DNA from: a bacterium
GTDB taxonomy: Bacteria > UBA8248
Direction: 5' to 3'
Length of the DNA stretch: 64,000 nt
Assembly (NCBI GenBank): GCA_022825065.1
Contig: JAJDYR010000037.1
Location: 71,805 to 135,804 of the forward strand
Shown: one piece after another, positions 19,670 to 28,895 of the stretch
Layout: the number at the start of each line of letters is the position of its first letter
How positions within the stretch are numbered: position 1 is the stretch's first letter
Position numbers and translations under genes: made by a program
Notes under the pieces: model-generated
Told to the model about the DNA's origin: nothing
The model's input: only the letters and a program-made list of their open reading frames with translations
Database searches by the model: none

Positions 19670-20700
19670 ACGTGAGCGAAACGAGTGCGGATTCCTGGGA
19701 AATCGCCGGTGTGGAGATAGCCGCAGGCGCGTATGAGTACGTGAAAATCCCGGTGGCGCGGATGCTCACCGGCGCCGAGACGGGCCTGCCCCTCCATTGC
19801 GTGAGAGGGGAGAAACCCGGCCTCACCCTCTCCGTTCTGGCGTGCGTCCACGGGGATGAGCCGCAGCCGATTCGCGCGTTCCAGAACGTGATCGCGCAAA
19901 TTGACCGGAAGCAACTGAGCGGCGCTCTTCTTCTCGTTCCGGTGGCGAACCCGTTCGCCTTTGCGAATTTTTCGCGTCAATCGCCCGACCAGCACGAGCA
20001 GACGAACCTCTGGGGCGCTTTTCCGGGCTCCGCCAGGGGGACGCTCACGCAGCGCTACGCGCACAAAATCCGTGAAACCCTGATCGAGCGCGCGGATTAT
20101 CTCGTGGAGTTTCACTCCGGCGGGGTGGCCGGGAGGATCCAGAGGCGCGTCGACATGGACCCGGACGCCGAAGGCGCGGTCGGTGAGAAATCGCGCGAGA
20201 TGGCGATTGCTTTCGCGAGCGGGGGCGCCGCGCTGGTGCACGGCGTACCCTTCAGCACGTCGAGCGCTTCGGGCCATGCGCTCACGCAGAAGATACCGGC
20301 CATCAGCGTGGAGATTGGCGGCGCCTACCTGCCCGAATGCGAGGAGAACCTGTACCGGGAGAACCTGGAGGAGGGGTTCTTGAACCTGCTCGTTCACCTC
20401 GGGATGCTCCCGGGGGAGGAGAAGAGACTGAAGATCACCTATTTCGGTTTCGCCAACCGCACCGAGGCCAACCCGTCGAGCGGCGGATACCTCGTCTCGC
20501 GGAAAACGCACTTCGCAGACCTGGGCGCCAGGGTGAGCGAAGGGGAGCTTCTGGGTGAGATGCTGGATCCTTTCAGCCTGGAGGTGGTGGAGGAGCTGCG
20601 AAGCCCCGCCGACGGCGTGCTTTTCTTCAGCAGGTGCAGCGGGCCCTTCGAAGTGGGCAACAAGGGGTTCGCCGTCGCCACCGAATACCGGGAAATATAA
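19666..20700 (+). CDS. Succinylglutamate desuccinylase / aspartoacylase (M14-like) family
   Basis: SVLACVHGDEPQPIRAFQNV (H-x-x-E); LVEFHSGG; TTG 19666 or GTG 19672 start. Confidence 0.87.
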   Translation: MNVSETSADSWEIAGVEIAAGAYEYVKIPVARMLTGAETGLPLHCVRGEKPGLTLSVLACVHGDEPQPIRAFQNVIAQIDRKQLSGALLLVPVANPFAFANFSRQSPDQHEQTNLWGAFPGSARGTLTQRYAHKIRETLIERADYLVEFHSGGVAGRIQRRVDMDPDAEGAVGEKSREMAIAFASGGAALVHGVPFSTSSASGHALTQKIPAISVEIGGAYLPECEENLYRENLEEGFLNLLVHLGMLPGEEKRLKITYFGFANRTEANPSSGGYLVSRKTHFADLGARVSEGELLGEMLDPFSLEVVEELRSPADGVLFFSRCSGPFEVGNKGFAVATEYREI

Positions 20701-20768
20701 TCCGCCGCGCTCAGGCGCGAAATCTATCCATGGGTCTTTGAACAACCGACTGGAGGAAACGCAAGACA

Positions 20769-21215
20769 ATGCCATTTTACGATCCCGAGACGATGGAGCA
20801 GAAACTGGCGGGGGCGAGCTACAGCACCTCCGAGGGCGTGTGGGTCGACGGCGATCGCGTCATATTCGGCGTCATCAACAAGCCGGCGGGCACGGGCAGC
20901 AGGCCGCACCGCCACCCCAACGAGCAGTTCATCTTCGTTCAGCAGGGCAGCCTGCAGGCGATGATCGACGGCGAGCGGAAAACGGTCGTCAAGGGGGGAA
21001 TCATCCACATACCGGCCAATTCGCTCCATAGCATGGTGGCCACCGATGATGAGGACGTCATCTTCATCGTGGCGAAGGATACGACCTGGCAGATCGAGGG
21101 CGTCGCCGAGGACGATTCGTCTTATGGCGCGTACATCGGCGAAGGGGCGGACGGCAGCGTGGCCGCGCGGTTCCGCGAGATCGCCGAGCAAGGCCCCGAG
21201 TCAGGCGGCTGTTGA
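20769..21215 (+). CDS. Cupin domain-containing protein
   Basis: GTGSRPHRHPNEQFIFVQQGSLQAMIDGERKTVVKGGIIHIPANSLHSM. Confidence 0.9.
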   Translation: MPFYDPETMEQKLAGASYSTSEGVWVDGDRVIFGVINKPAGTGSRPHRHPNEQFIFVQQGSLQAMIDGERKTVVKGGIIHIPANSLHSMVATDDEDVIFIVAKDTTWQIEGVAEDDSSYGAYIGEGADGSVAARFREIAEQGPESGGC

Positions 21216-21449
21216 AAAAGCCTCTCTCCTCAGGGGATAAAGGCAACCCCCCCTACCCCCCCTTGTCAGGGGGGTAAAAAAGGCAACCCCTCCACCGGTG
21301 GAGCGGGGTTTTGGTTCTTCTTGCCGCCGACAAGGGGTTTTGGTTCTTCTTGCCCCCCTGACAAGGGGGGGTAGGGGGGGTTGGTTTTATGGGGTTTCCC
21401 TTTCAAGGGGGTTGCCATTACCCTCTCAGGGACTTTTTCAACAAGCCCC
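21208..21449. repeat. MITE-like palindromic intergenic element, copy C (overlaps cupin stop codon)
   Basis: gctgttgaaaaagcc...aaccccccctacccccccttgtcagggggg...cccccctgacaagggggggtagggggggtt...ccctctcagggactttttcaacaagcccct. Confidence 0.9.
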
Positions 21450-21744
21450 TCAAGGGGAGAGTGATTTAGCCCGGCCCGCAAGAGCTTTTTCAACAGTCCC
21501 CGAGGGGAGAAGTGCAAGAAACGGCAGATGAGGCGGTTTTCGCGCGCCTGATTCCGAAACCCCGAAAACGCGCAAATCTTGGCGTAAGATTTTGACTTGG
21601 AATTCTATTTTTGCAAGAATGGCCGCAAATCGGACTTAAGCCGCAATGAACCATACAGAACAGACGGGATAATTCCATGGTTTCGGCCATGAACGCATTC
21701 TATGGGATAAGTTTTGACATTCGTATGATTTGGGAGGCTGTTTG

Positions 21745-22614
21745 ATGGCCACGGCGACAGATGAAGTCAGAAGGGACGAGGTAAAACTGCCTGACGAGTA
21801 CACCAAGCAGGAAAGATTCTGGATGTGGATCAAGGACAACGTCCCGAGTTTTATTGCGGTGCTCGTGATATGGGAGTGCATCGCCTGGTACGTGAGCGAG
21901 CCCGCGCTGTTCCCCCGTGTATTTCCCATCGTCCACCGTTTCTACGAGGTCACTTTCCTGAGGTCCGGCGAGACCCTGTGCGTCTTGTGCGTGCACTCCT
22001 ACCACACCGCCTGGCGGATCATGGTGGGCATGATCATCGCCGGCTTCGTGGGGATAGCCATCGGCATCGCGATGGGCCGCATCGGCTGGTTCGAGAAGTT
22101 CATGATCCCCATCCTGAGCATGCTCCTGCCCATTCCGGCCCTGGCCTGGAGCCCGATTCTCGTCCTGTGGTTCGGCCTCGGCAACACGACCATGATTTTC
22201 ATCACCGCGTTCGCCGCGGCGCTTCCGGCCATCTCCTCGACGTGGACGGGGGTGAAGACCATCAATCCCATCTGGATACGGGCGGCGCAGTCGATGAACG
22301 CCGAGGGGATGACCCTGTTCTGGAAGGTCATCTTCCCCGGTTCGCTGCCGTTCATCCTCTCGGGCATCCGCATCGGCCTGGCGCGCGCCTGGCGCGCCGG
22401 CATCGCAGGCGAGATGGTGGCCGCGAGCGACTGGGGCTTGGGCTACGCCATCTTCGACAGCCGCGAGGACCTCGACACCGCCTTCATGCTGGTGGGGATC
22501 GCGGCCATCGCCCTGGTCGGCTTCGTGATGGAGAAGTTCATCTTCGAGAAGTTCGAAAAGGTGACCGTCGTCAAGTGGGGCATGATGGAAGAGGTCGGCG
22601 GCCAGCGCCAGTAA
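21745..22614 (+). CDS. ABC transporter permease, nitrate/sulfonate/taurine (SsuC/TauC) type
   Basis: Multiple TM segments; GIGMGRIGW, ERLG-like GEMVAASDWGLGYAIFDSRE motif; RBS gggagg upstream. Confidence 0.88.
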   Translation: MATATDEVRRDEVKLPDEYTKQERFWMWIKDNVPSFIAVLVIWECIAWYVSEPALFPRVFPIVHRFYEVTFLRSGETLCVLCVHSYHTAWRIMVGMIIAGFVGIAIGIAMGRIGWFEKFMIPILSMLLPIPALAWSPILVLWFGLGNTTMIFITAFAAALPAISSTWTGVKTINPIWIRAAQSMNAEGMTLFWKVIFPGSLPFILSGIRIGLARAWRAGIAGEMVAASDWGLGYAIFDSREDLDTAFMLVGIAAIALVGFVMEKFIFEKFEKVTVVKWGMMEEVGGQRQ

Positions 22615-22642
22615 CGGATCAAACCGACAAGCCAACAGACAA

Positions 22643-22674
22643 GGCCGGCTCCCCCTGGGGGGCCGGCCTTTTTG
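22643..22674 (+). terminator. Rho-independent terminator after ABC permease
   Basis: GGCCGGCTCCCCCTGGGGGGCCGGCC followed by TTTTTGTTT. Confidence 0.85.
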
Positions 22675-22914
22675 TTTGCCGGTGATTCTCGCGGGCCTTT
22701 TGAAAAACTCCTCCCTGGCCGGGTTTGCTGCGGATGAGAGAGGTTTAGCATCACTCCCCCCTTTGAGGGTCTGGCTTCCCGAGGGGAAAGCCAGACGATG
22801 AAGCCGAGCGATTTGTGCGAAGGCTGAATCGGTGGGGGGACATACCACAGAAAAAATCTCCCCCCACCAGTTCGCTTGCGGGCTTACGCCCTTAGCTCAC
22901 TGACTCCTCCTCAA

Positions 22915-23090
22915 CGGGGTTGTTGAAAAACCCTGCAACGACGGCAACAAGATTCCGGCCTGCCGAAGGGAGTGTAGGGGCCGCATATATGCGGCCCGTC
23001 GTTGGAAGGCAAAAAGGCCGGGTCGCATGTATGCGACCCCTACACACAAACAAATTTTCCCTCGGAGGGGGACTTTTTCAACAGACCCCT
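22915..23090. repeat. Element with GTTGAAAAA/TTTTTCAAC termini but carrying the GTAGGGG twin palindrome as core (copy D)
   Basis: ggggttgttgaaaaaccc ... gtaggggccgcatatatgcggccc ... gggtcgcatgtatgcgacccctac ... ggactttttcaacagacccct. Confidence 0.8.
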
Positions 23091-23325
23091 CAACGGGAGT
23101 GAATTTTTTCTATCGTCGGTCGGGAAAGACTTTCCATTGGGGGGTGATTTCGAAACATGTTGGTTCCGTAGGGGCGAGCCCCTGTGCCCGACCGGTTCTG
23201 GTTGTTCGTCAATCCGATTGCAGGGGTCGTTCGCGAACGACCCCAACGGAAACTTACGGTCCTCGCGTTGGTTCGTTATTCCGGCATTGGTGGGTTTTTC
23301 GACAACCTCTCGTGCGGGAGCCGCG

Positions 23326-24078
23326 CTAGTTGCCGCGTACCGCTTCGGTCGCCATGTGTTCGAGTTCGATCACCCTCGGGTCGAACGGGTCCCGGGGGCG
23401 CGGCACGTCCACGATGATCTCTTTATGGACGACTCCCGGCTGGCCCGCGAGAACGACAATCCTGTCCGCGAGGTAGACCGCTTCGCTCAGGTTGTGCGTG
23501 ACGTAGAAGATGGTCTTTTTCGTTTTCTCCCACACCTCGACCGTCAGCGACTGGAGGTTCTCGCGCGTCTGCGCGTCGAGCGCTCCGAAGGGCTCGTCCA
23601 TCAGCATGAACTGGGGCTCGTAGGCGTACGCCCGCGCCACGGCGACGCGCTGCTTCATGCCGCCCGAGAGGTTGTGGGGATAGAGATGCGTGAACTTCTC
23701 GAGGTGAACGAGCTCCAGGTATTCCTGCGCCTTTTTCATGCGCTCTTCCTTGCCCAGGCCTTTCATCTCGAGGCCGAACTCGACGTTCCTGAGAGCGGTG
23801 CGCCACGGGAAAAGCGCGTATTCCTGAAACACGACGCCCCGGTTCATGCGGCCCGCCGCCGAAATGGGGTTGCCGTCGAGCAGAATGGAGCCTGCCGTAT
23901 GGTTCAGGAATCCGGCGAGAATGTTCAGCAGCGTGGTCTTCCCGCACCCGGAGAGCCCCACGACGCAGACGAACTCACCGTCCTGGATGTCGAGGTTGAT
24001 GTCCTTTAAGGCATGAACCCTCCTGTCCTTCAGGTAGTATTCCATGTGCAGGTCTTTGATGCTTACTTTCACCGGCAT
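23326..24078 (-). CDS. ABC transporter ATP-binding protein, nitrate/sulfonate (SsuB/TauB) type
   Basis: VVGLSGCGKTTLLNILAG Walker A; LSGGMKQRVAVARAYAYEPQFMLMDEPFGALDAQTR. Confidence 0.94.
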   Translation of the reverse strand: MPVKVSIKDLHMEYYLKDRRVHALKDINLDIQDGEFVCVVGLSGCGKTTLLNILAGFLNHTAGSILLDGNPISAAGRMNRGVVFQEYALFPWRTALRNVEFGLEMKGLGKEERMKKAQEYLELVHLEKFTHLYPHNLSGGMKQRVAVARAYAYEPQFMLMDEPFGALDAQTRENLQSLTVEVWEKTKKTIFYVTHNLSEAVYLADRIVVLAGQPGVVHKEIIVDVPRPRDPFDPRVIELEHMATEAVRGN

Positions 24079-24210
24079 GTTGTTCGGTCCTTATGAGATA
24101 TTTGACGTAGCGTGATTTCGCTGTTTTGTTTTTTTCGATGAATCCGAAAAATAACGCAGATGATTCGCCTTCGTCAATTCCGTCAGGCTCCGCGGATCGT
24201 TTCTCTTAAA

Positions 24211-24969
24211 TCAGAAAAAAGCAGAGATTCCCTCGAAGTTCATGACGAGGAGGATGGCGCCCATCAGGAACAGAATAACCGTAACGATCCGGAAGAACGC
24301 CTGATCCGTAAAAATGTTGTATATCTTCGTCCCCACGAAAAAGCCGAGCAGCACGGGCGTCATCAGAATGAGGATGAGCCATAGAGCCGTCGCGCCGATG
24401 TAGCCCGCGGCCGCGATGGAGGCGATGGCCGCGACTCTGAGCACGACCTGGCTCGCGCTCAGCACGAAAAGATAGCGCTCCTTGGAGATTTTCATCCCCG
24501 TGAGGTAGGAGGCGATAACGTGGGAGGGAATGTTGATCGTGCCCAGCATCAGCCCTGCGACCGCTCCCATGCCGAGGGAGCGTTTGAGGGAGTCCTCGGG
24601 TGCTGGTTTTTCGGGCTGAAGCCATTGCCAGACGATCTGGCATATGATGAAGGCGCCCAGGATGAATTTCATCAGGCGCGGGTCCGTGTTCAGGAGGATC
24701 GTGAGGCCGGCGGCCAGGCCCACCAGGCTCATCGAGAAAAAGGGGATGAAGGGCCGCAAGCCCTCGTGGACGGCCGCGCGCGTTCGCCAGGCGTTCATGA
24801 GGCTCGTGCACAGGGTGGGGATGGAGATGACGGCGATAGCCGTCGGCAAGTCCCAGAAAATGGCCACGGTGGGCGTCGTGAGGGTGGCGAAGCCGAACCC
24901 GCCCACCGCCTTGAGGCCCGAGCCGACGAACGCGGCGCAAAATACCAGAATGTAGACCAGAGAACTCAA
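24211..24969 (-). CDS. Sulfite exporter TauE/SafE family protein (DUF81)
   Basis: 252 aa polytopic; VGSGLKAVGGFGFATLTTPTVAIF. Confidence 0.85.
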   Translation of the reverse strand: MSSLVYILVFCAAFVGSGLKAVGGFGFATLTTPTVAIFWDLPTAIAVISIPTLCTSLMNAWRTRAAVHEGLRPFIPFFSMSLVGLAAGLTILLNTDPRLMKFILGAFIICQIVWQWLQPEKPAPEDSLKRSLGMGAVAGLMLGTINIPSHVIASYLTGMKISKERYLFVLSASQVVLRVAAIASIAAAGYIGATALWLILILMTPVLLGFFVGTKIYNIFTDQAFFRIVTVILFLMGAILLVMNFEGISAFF

Positions 24970-25232
24970 AATGACCCCGTAAAAATAGAACTATTACGCC
25001 AGGCGAGATGAGGCTGAAAGCGTCTCTCGAAGACGTGAACGGCGAATCTGCGAGAAATTTGCAAACATGGCGCTCAACCTTGACGCTGCTGCGTTTATGT
25101 CGGCATTATAACCGCCAACCTTGAGTACGGAAAATCTTATCGGCTCATTTCATCATCATGTGTCGGATGCCCCTGTTCGGCATCCGAGGGATGGTGGAGG
25201 ACGGACTCGGCCACTGGAATCGAGGGTTTTGA

Positions 25233-26303
25233 ATGGATTTTTCGCTGTTTTACATCCTGTATCGTCCCGAAGACATGACCGAGACCCAGGTTCATGAGGA
25301 CATGATCACGGAGAGCGTGCTGGCGGACGAGTTGGGCTACTCTTGCGTCTGGTACGCCGAGCATCACTTCTCCCGCGTCGGGATGATTCCCGACCCCCTC
25401 CTCATCTGCGCCGCAGTCGCGCAAAAGACGAAAAAAATACACGTAGGCACGGCCATTTCCATCATGTCGTTCCACGATCCCATCCGCCTGGCCGAGCAGG
25501 CGGCCATGGTCGACCTCCTGAGCGGCGGCAGGCTCGAGTTGGGTATCGGCCGCGGCTCCCAGCCCAAGGAGTTCCAGGGATTCGGCGCCAAGCCGTCGGA
25601 AAGCCGCGAGCGCCTGAAAGAGGGGCTTCACATCCTCTCCCGCCTTCTGGAAGGGGAGAAGGTGACGTTTGAGGGCCGGCATCACCAGTGCGCGGACGTC
25701 GAAATCTTCCCCAAGCCCCTGCAAAAGCCCAGGCCCCCCATCTGGCTGGCGGGAACGAGCCCCGAGACCTACACCTACGCGGGCGAGAACGGCTTCAAGG
25801 TGATGGCGTCTGCCGGCTTTACGGGTCCGGAAGTCTACAAGCAGAAGTTCGGGCTTTACGAGGACGCCATCAGAAAATCGGGCGGCGACCCCGCCGGAAT
25901 CGAAAGGCCCCTGGTTCACCACATCCACGTATGCGATGCGGCGGATGCGGATGAATGCTTCCGGCTCACGGTGGAAGGCGAGGGCGAGTACCTGCGCTAC
26001 CGGGCGAAGATGAACGAGGTGGAAATGCCCGAGGAAGAGGCGAGGCACCTGAAGCGCAACTGGAGCTATGAGCTGGACGTCGCCGAGATCGTCAGGGGCG
26101 GCGGCATCATCGCCGATCCGGGGGCCGTGGCGGAAGACATTTGCAGGCTGCGGGATGAGTACGGGGTCAATCACGTCATCCTGGCGCCCTGGCGCGGGCC
26201 GGACCACGCCTCGGTGATGCGCTCGATAGAGAGCTTCGCAAACGACGTCATGCCGCTGGTGAACGCCGCCGCGCCCGTCGCTTCGAACGGAAATAACGCT
26301 TGA
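25233..26303 (+). CDS. LLM class flavin-dependent oxidoreductase
   Basis: CVWYAEHHFSRVGMIPDPLL; EQAAMVDLLSGGRLELGIGRGSQPKEFQGFG. Confidence 0.93.
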   Translation: MDFSLFYILYRPEDMTETQVHEDMITESVLADELGYSCVWYAEHHFSRVGMIPDPLLICAAVAQKTKKIHVGTAISIMSFHDPIRLAEQAAMVDLLSGGRLELGIGRGSQPKEFQGFGAKPSESRERLKEGLHILSRLLEGEKVTFEGRHHQCADVEIFPKPLQKPRPPIWLAGTSPETYTYAGENGFKVMASAGFTGPEVYKQKFGLYEDAIRKSGGDPAGIERPLVHHIHVCDAADADECFRLTVEGEGEYLRYRAKMNEVEMPEEEARHLKRNWSYELDVAEIVRGGGIIADPGAVAEDICRLRDEYGVNHVILAPWRGPDHASVMRSIESFANDVMPLVNAAAPVASNGNNA

Positions 26304-26348
26304 TGGCATCTTTTTCTCAAAAAATTCAGGAGGCGCTTTGTCGTGGGA

Positions 26349-27323
26349 ATGAGCTTTAGTCTTCATTTGGTGCCGGATGACATCCGGGTCGTGGCGGAGC
26401 GCTCGAAATACGCCGAGGACAACGGTTTCGAGCAGGTGTGGATAGCGGAGAGCCACCTCACCTGCCGGGATCACAATATCGCGCTCGCCCTGGCGATCGA
26501 GAACACCTCGCACGTGAAAATCGGCCCCGGCGTGACGAACCCGGTCCTGCACGACGACAGCGTGGCGGCGAGCGCCATCGCCACGCTCGATGAACTCTCG
26601 GGCGGCCGCGTGCTGTTCGGCATCGGCTCGGGCGATACGCCCGTCTACACGCTGGGCAAGAAGATGGCCCGGCTCGCCAGGATGCGCGAGTCCATCGCGG
26701 CCATACGCGCGTTCACGCGCGGCGAGACGGTGGAATACGCCGAGGGCGTGAACGTGAACATGTGGTGTGAGCGGAATATCCCCATCTACACCTCCGCCGA
26801 AGGCCCCAGGACGCTCGCCATGTCGGCGGAAGTCGCGGAAGGCGTCATCGTGGGTTCGGGCGTTTACCAGGAGACGGTGGACTGGGTGATGAAGCACCTG
26901 AACGAAGGGATGGCGAACCGCGATCCCTCCCTCGGCGAGATGGACGTCATATTCGGCGCGGTCGTCTCGGTGGATACCGACAGCGTACGCGCGCGGGAGA
27001 AGGTGCGGGCGCGGGTGGCGAACCGCGCACACCATAACTTCCGCATGACGCTCGACTCGGTGCCCGAGCCGTACAGGCCCGAAATCAAGCACCTCCTGGA
27101 CAACTTCGACGTGAGCAACTGGCGGGATCCCAAGCACGTCCCCCTCATCACCGATTACATCCTGGATCGCTTCACCATCACGGGAACGCCCGAGGAGTGC
27201 GTCGACCGCATCCAGGAGATCGAGTCCTACGGGGTCAAGAGCATCATGATTGACCCCCCGAACCAGGATTTCGACGAATCTCTCAGAATGTTCACCGAAG
27301 AGGTTCTGCCCAGGTGCGTATGA
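26349..27323 (+). CDS. LLM class flavin-dependent oxidoreductase (Mer/F420-dependent-like subgroup)
   Basis: EQVWIAESHLTCRD; ATLDELSGGRVLFGIGSGDTP; GTG 26343 alternative start. Confidence 0.9.
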   Translation: MSFSLHLVPDDIRVVAERSKYAEDNGFEQVWIAESHLTCRDHNIALALAIENTSHVKIGPGVTNPVLHDDSVAASAIATLDELSGGRVLFGIGSGDTPVYTLGKKMARLARMRESIAAIRAFTRGETVEYAEGVNVNMWCERNIPIYTSAEGPRTLAMSAEVAEGVIVGSGVYQETVDWVMKHLNEGMANRDPSLGEMDVIFGAVVSVDTDSVRAREKVRARVANRAHHNFRMTLDSVPEPYRPEIKHLLDNFDVSNWRDPKHVPLITDYILDRFTITGTPEECVDRIQEIESYGVKSIMIDPPNQDFDESLRMFTEEVLPRCV

Positions 27324-27371
27324 CCGCATCCCGGGCGGGATCGACCGCCTTTTTCATATGAGGAACCCAAC

Positions 27372-27770
27372 ATGGCGCTGATACCCGATTCTCATGCCGG
27401 CATTCTCGACACCAAGGCCCTCCTGTATCTGGGCACCCAGAACAAGGACGGCTCCCCGCAGGTCTCTCCCGTGTGGTTCGGGACCAACGGCGACATCATC
27501 GAGGTCAATTCGGCCAAGGGCCGCCTGAAGGACCTGAACATGCGGGCGCGCCCGCAGGTGTCCATCGCCATCGTCGACCCGGAAAACGCCTACAGGTGGG
27601 TGGGCATCCAGGGCACGGTGGTGGAGGTCACCGAAAACGGGGCGGAGGAGCACATCGACGCCCTGGCGAACAAGTACCTGGGCGTGGACAGCTACCCGAA
27701 CCGCCAGGCGGGGCAGGTGCGCGTGATCTACCGCATCCGGGCGGACAAGGTGTTCACCATGGGCGCGTAA
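27372..27770 (+). CDS. PPOX-class (pyridoxamine 5'-phosphate oxidase-like) flavin/F420-binding protein
   Basis: ALLYLGTQNKDGSPQVSPVWFGTNGDIIEVNSAKGRLKDLNMRARPQVSIAIVD. Confidence 0.9.
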   Translation: MALIPDSHAGILDTKALLYLGTQNKDGSPQVSPVWFGTNGDIIEVNSAKGRLKDLNMRARPQVSIAIVDPENAYRWVGIQGTVVEVTENGAEEHIDALANKYLGVDSYPNRQAGQVRVIYRIRADKVFTMGA

Positions 27771-27815
27771 GCCGCCCGGCGCGCACGATTTTTGTACGGG
27801 ACGGAGACCTGAAAG

Positions 27816-28871
27816 ATGAAATTCTCGCTTTTCTATATTCCTGCCTGTCAGGAGGGAGAAAGCTACAAGCACGAGTTCGATCAGCTGATCGAACAATGCG
27901 AGGTGGCCGACGGACTCGGCTACGAGGCCGTGTTCCTGGCGGAGCACCACTTCTCCCGCGTGGGCATGTGCCCCGACGCCCTGATGGTCGCGCTCGCCAT
28001 CGCGCAGCGAACCAGGAAAATCAGGATCGGCACGGCCATCTGCATCATGCCGTTCCACAACCCGGTGCGTCTGGCGGAGCAGGCCGCCCTGGTCGACGTC
28101 CTGAGCGGCGGCCGCCTGGAGTTGGGCGTAGGACGCGGTTCCCAGCCCAAGGAGTTCCAGGGCTTCAACATCTCGCCGTCCGAGAGCAGGGAGAAGATGC
28201 AGGAGGGACTCGAGGTGGTGACGCGCCTGCTGGAGGGCGAATGCCTCACCTATCACGGGAAGCACTACAGTTGCGTCGACGCGGAGATTTTCCCAAAACC
28301 CATCCAGAAGCCGCGCCCCCCTATCTGGCTGGCCGGCACGAGTCCCGAAACCTACGTCTTCGCCGGCCAGAGGGGGTACAACATCATGGCGTCGGGCACC
28401 TTCAAGGGGCCGGACGTGTATCTCGAGAAAATGGCGCTCTTCCAGGAGACGGTGCGGAACCGCGGCGGCGACCCGAGCGATTATCCCTCCCTCATGGCGC
28501 ACCACGTCCACGTGTGCGACGACCCCGAACACGCCTGGAGGCAGATCGAACCCTCCGAATCCTGGTATCTCTCCTACCGCAGCGCGGTGAATTCCATCGA
28601 GATGCCGCTGGAGGAGAAAGAGGCGCTCAAGCGCAACTGGAGCTACGACGTCGACATCCGCCAGGTCATCGAGGGCGGCGGCGTCATCGGTCCGCCCGAG
28701 AAGGTGATCGCCGATCTCAAGCGGCTCCAGAAGGAGTTCCAGGTGAACCACATCATGATCTTCGTGCTGCGCGGCATCGCGCAGGACGAGGCGATTCAGT
28801 CGATAGAGCGGTTTGCGAAAGAGGTGATGCCCGCGTTCGCCGAAGAGCGCGCGGCGAGTTCCAGCGAATAA
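27816..28871 (+). CDS. LLM class flavin-dependent oxidoreductase (close paralogue of 25233-26303)
   Basis: VFLAEHHFSRVGMCPDALMV; LVDVLSGGRLELGVGRGSQPKEFQGFNISPSESREKM. Confidence 0.93.
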   Translation: MKFSLFYIPACQEGESYKHEFDQLIEQCEVADGLGYEAVFLAEHHFSRVGMCPDALMVALAIAQRTRKIRIGTAICIMPFHNPVRLAEQAALVDVLSGGRLELGVGRGSQPKEFQGFNISPSESREKMQEGLEVVTRLLEGECLTYHGKHYSCVDAEIFPKPIQKPRPPIWLAGTSPETYVFAGQRGYNIMASGTFKGPDVYLEKMALFQETVRNRGGDPSDYPSLMAHHVHVCDDPEHAWRQIEPSESWYLSYRSAVNSIEMPLEEKEALKRNWSYDVDIRQVIEGGGVIGPPEKVIADLKRLQKEFQVNHIMIFVLRGIAQDEAIQSIERFAKEVMPAFAEERAASSSE

Positions 28872-28895
28872 CACCGGTATCGAGGAGAACGGAGA

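Noticed and set aside
21266-21517. Small ORFs with KxNPPYPPLSGGQEKAKPP / LARGGRGG-type peptides (also 5844-6183, 15378-15686, 30924-31429, 32673-32940, 34326-34640, 60262-60498)
   Set aside because: They are translations of the palindromic repeat elements in several frames and on both strands, not genes. Such peptides may appear in databases as spurious hypothetical proteins.
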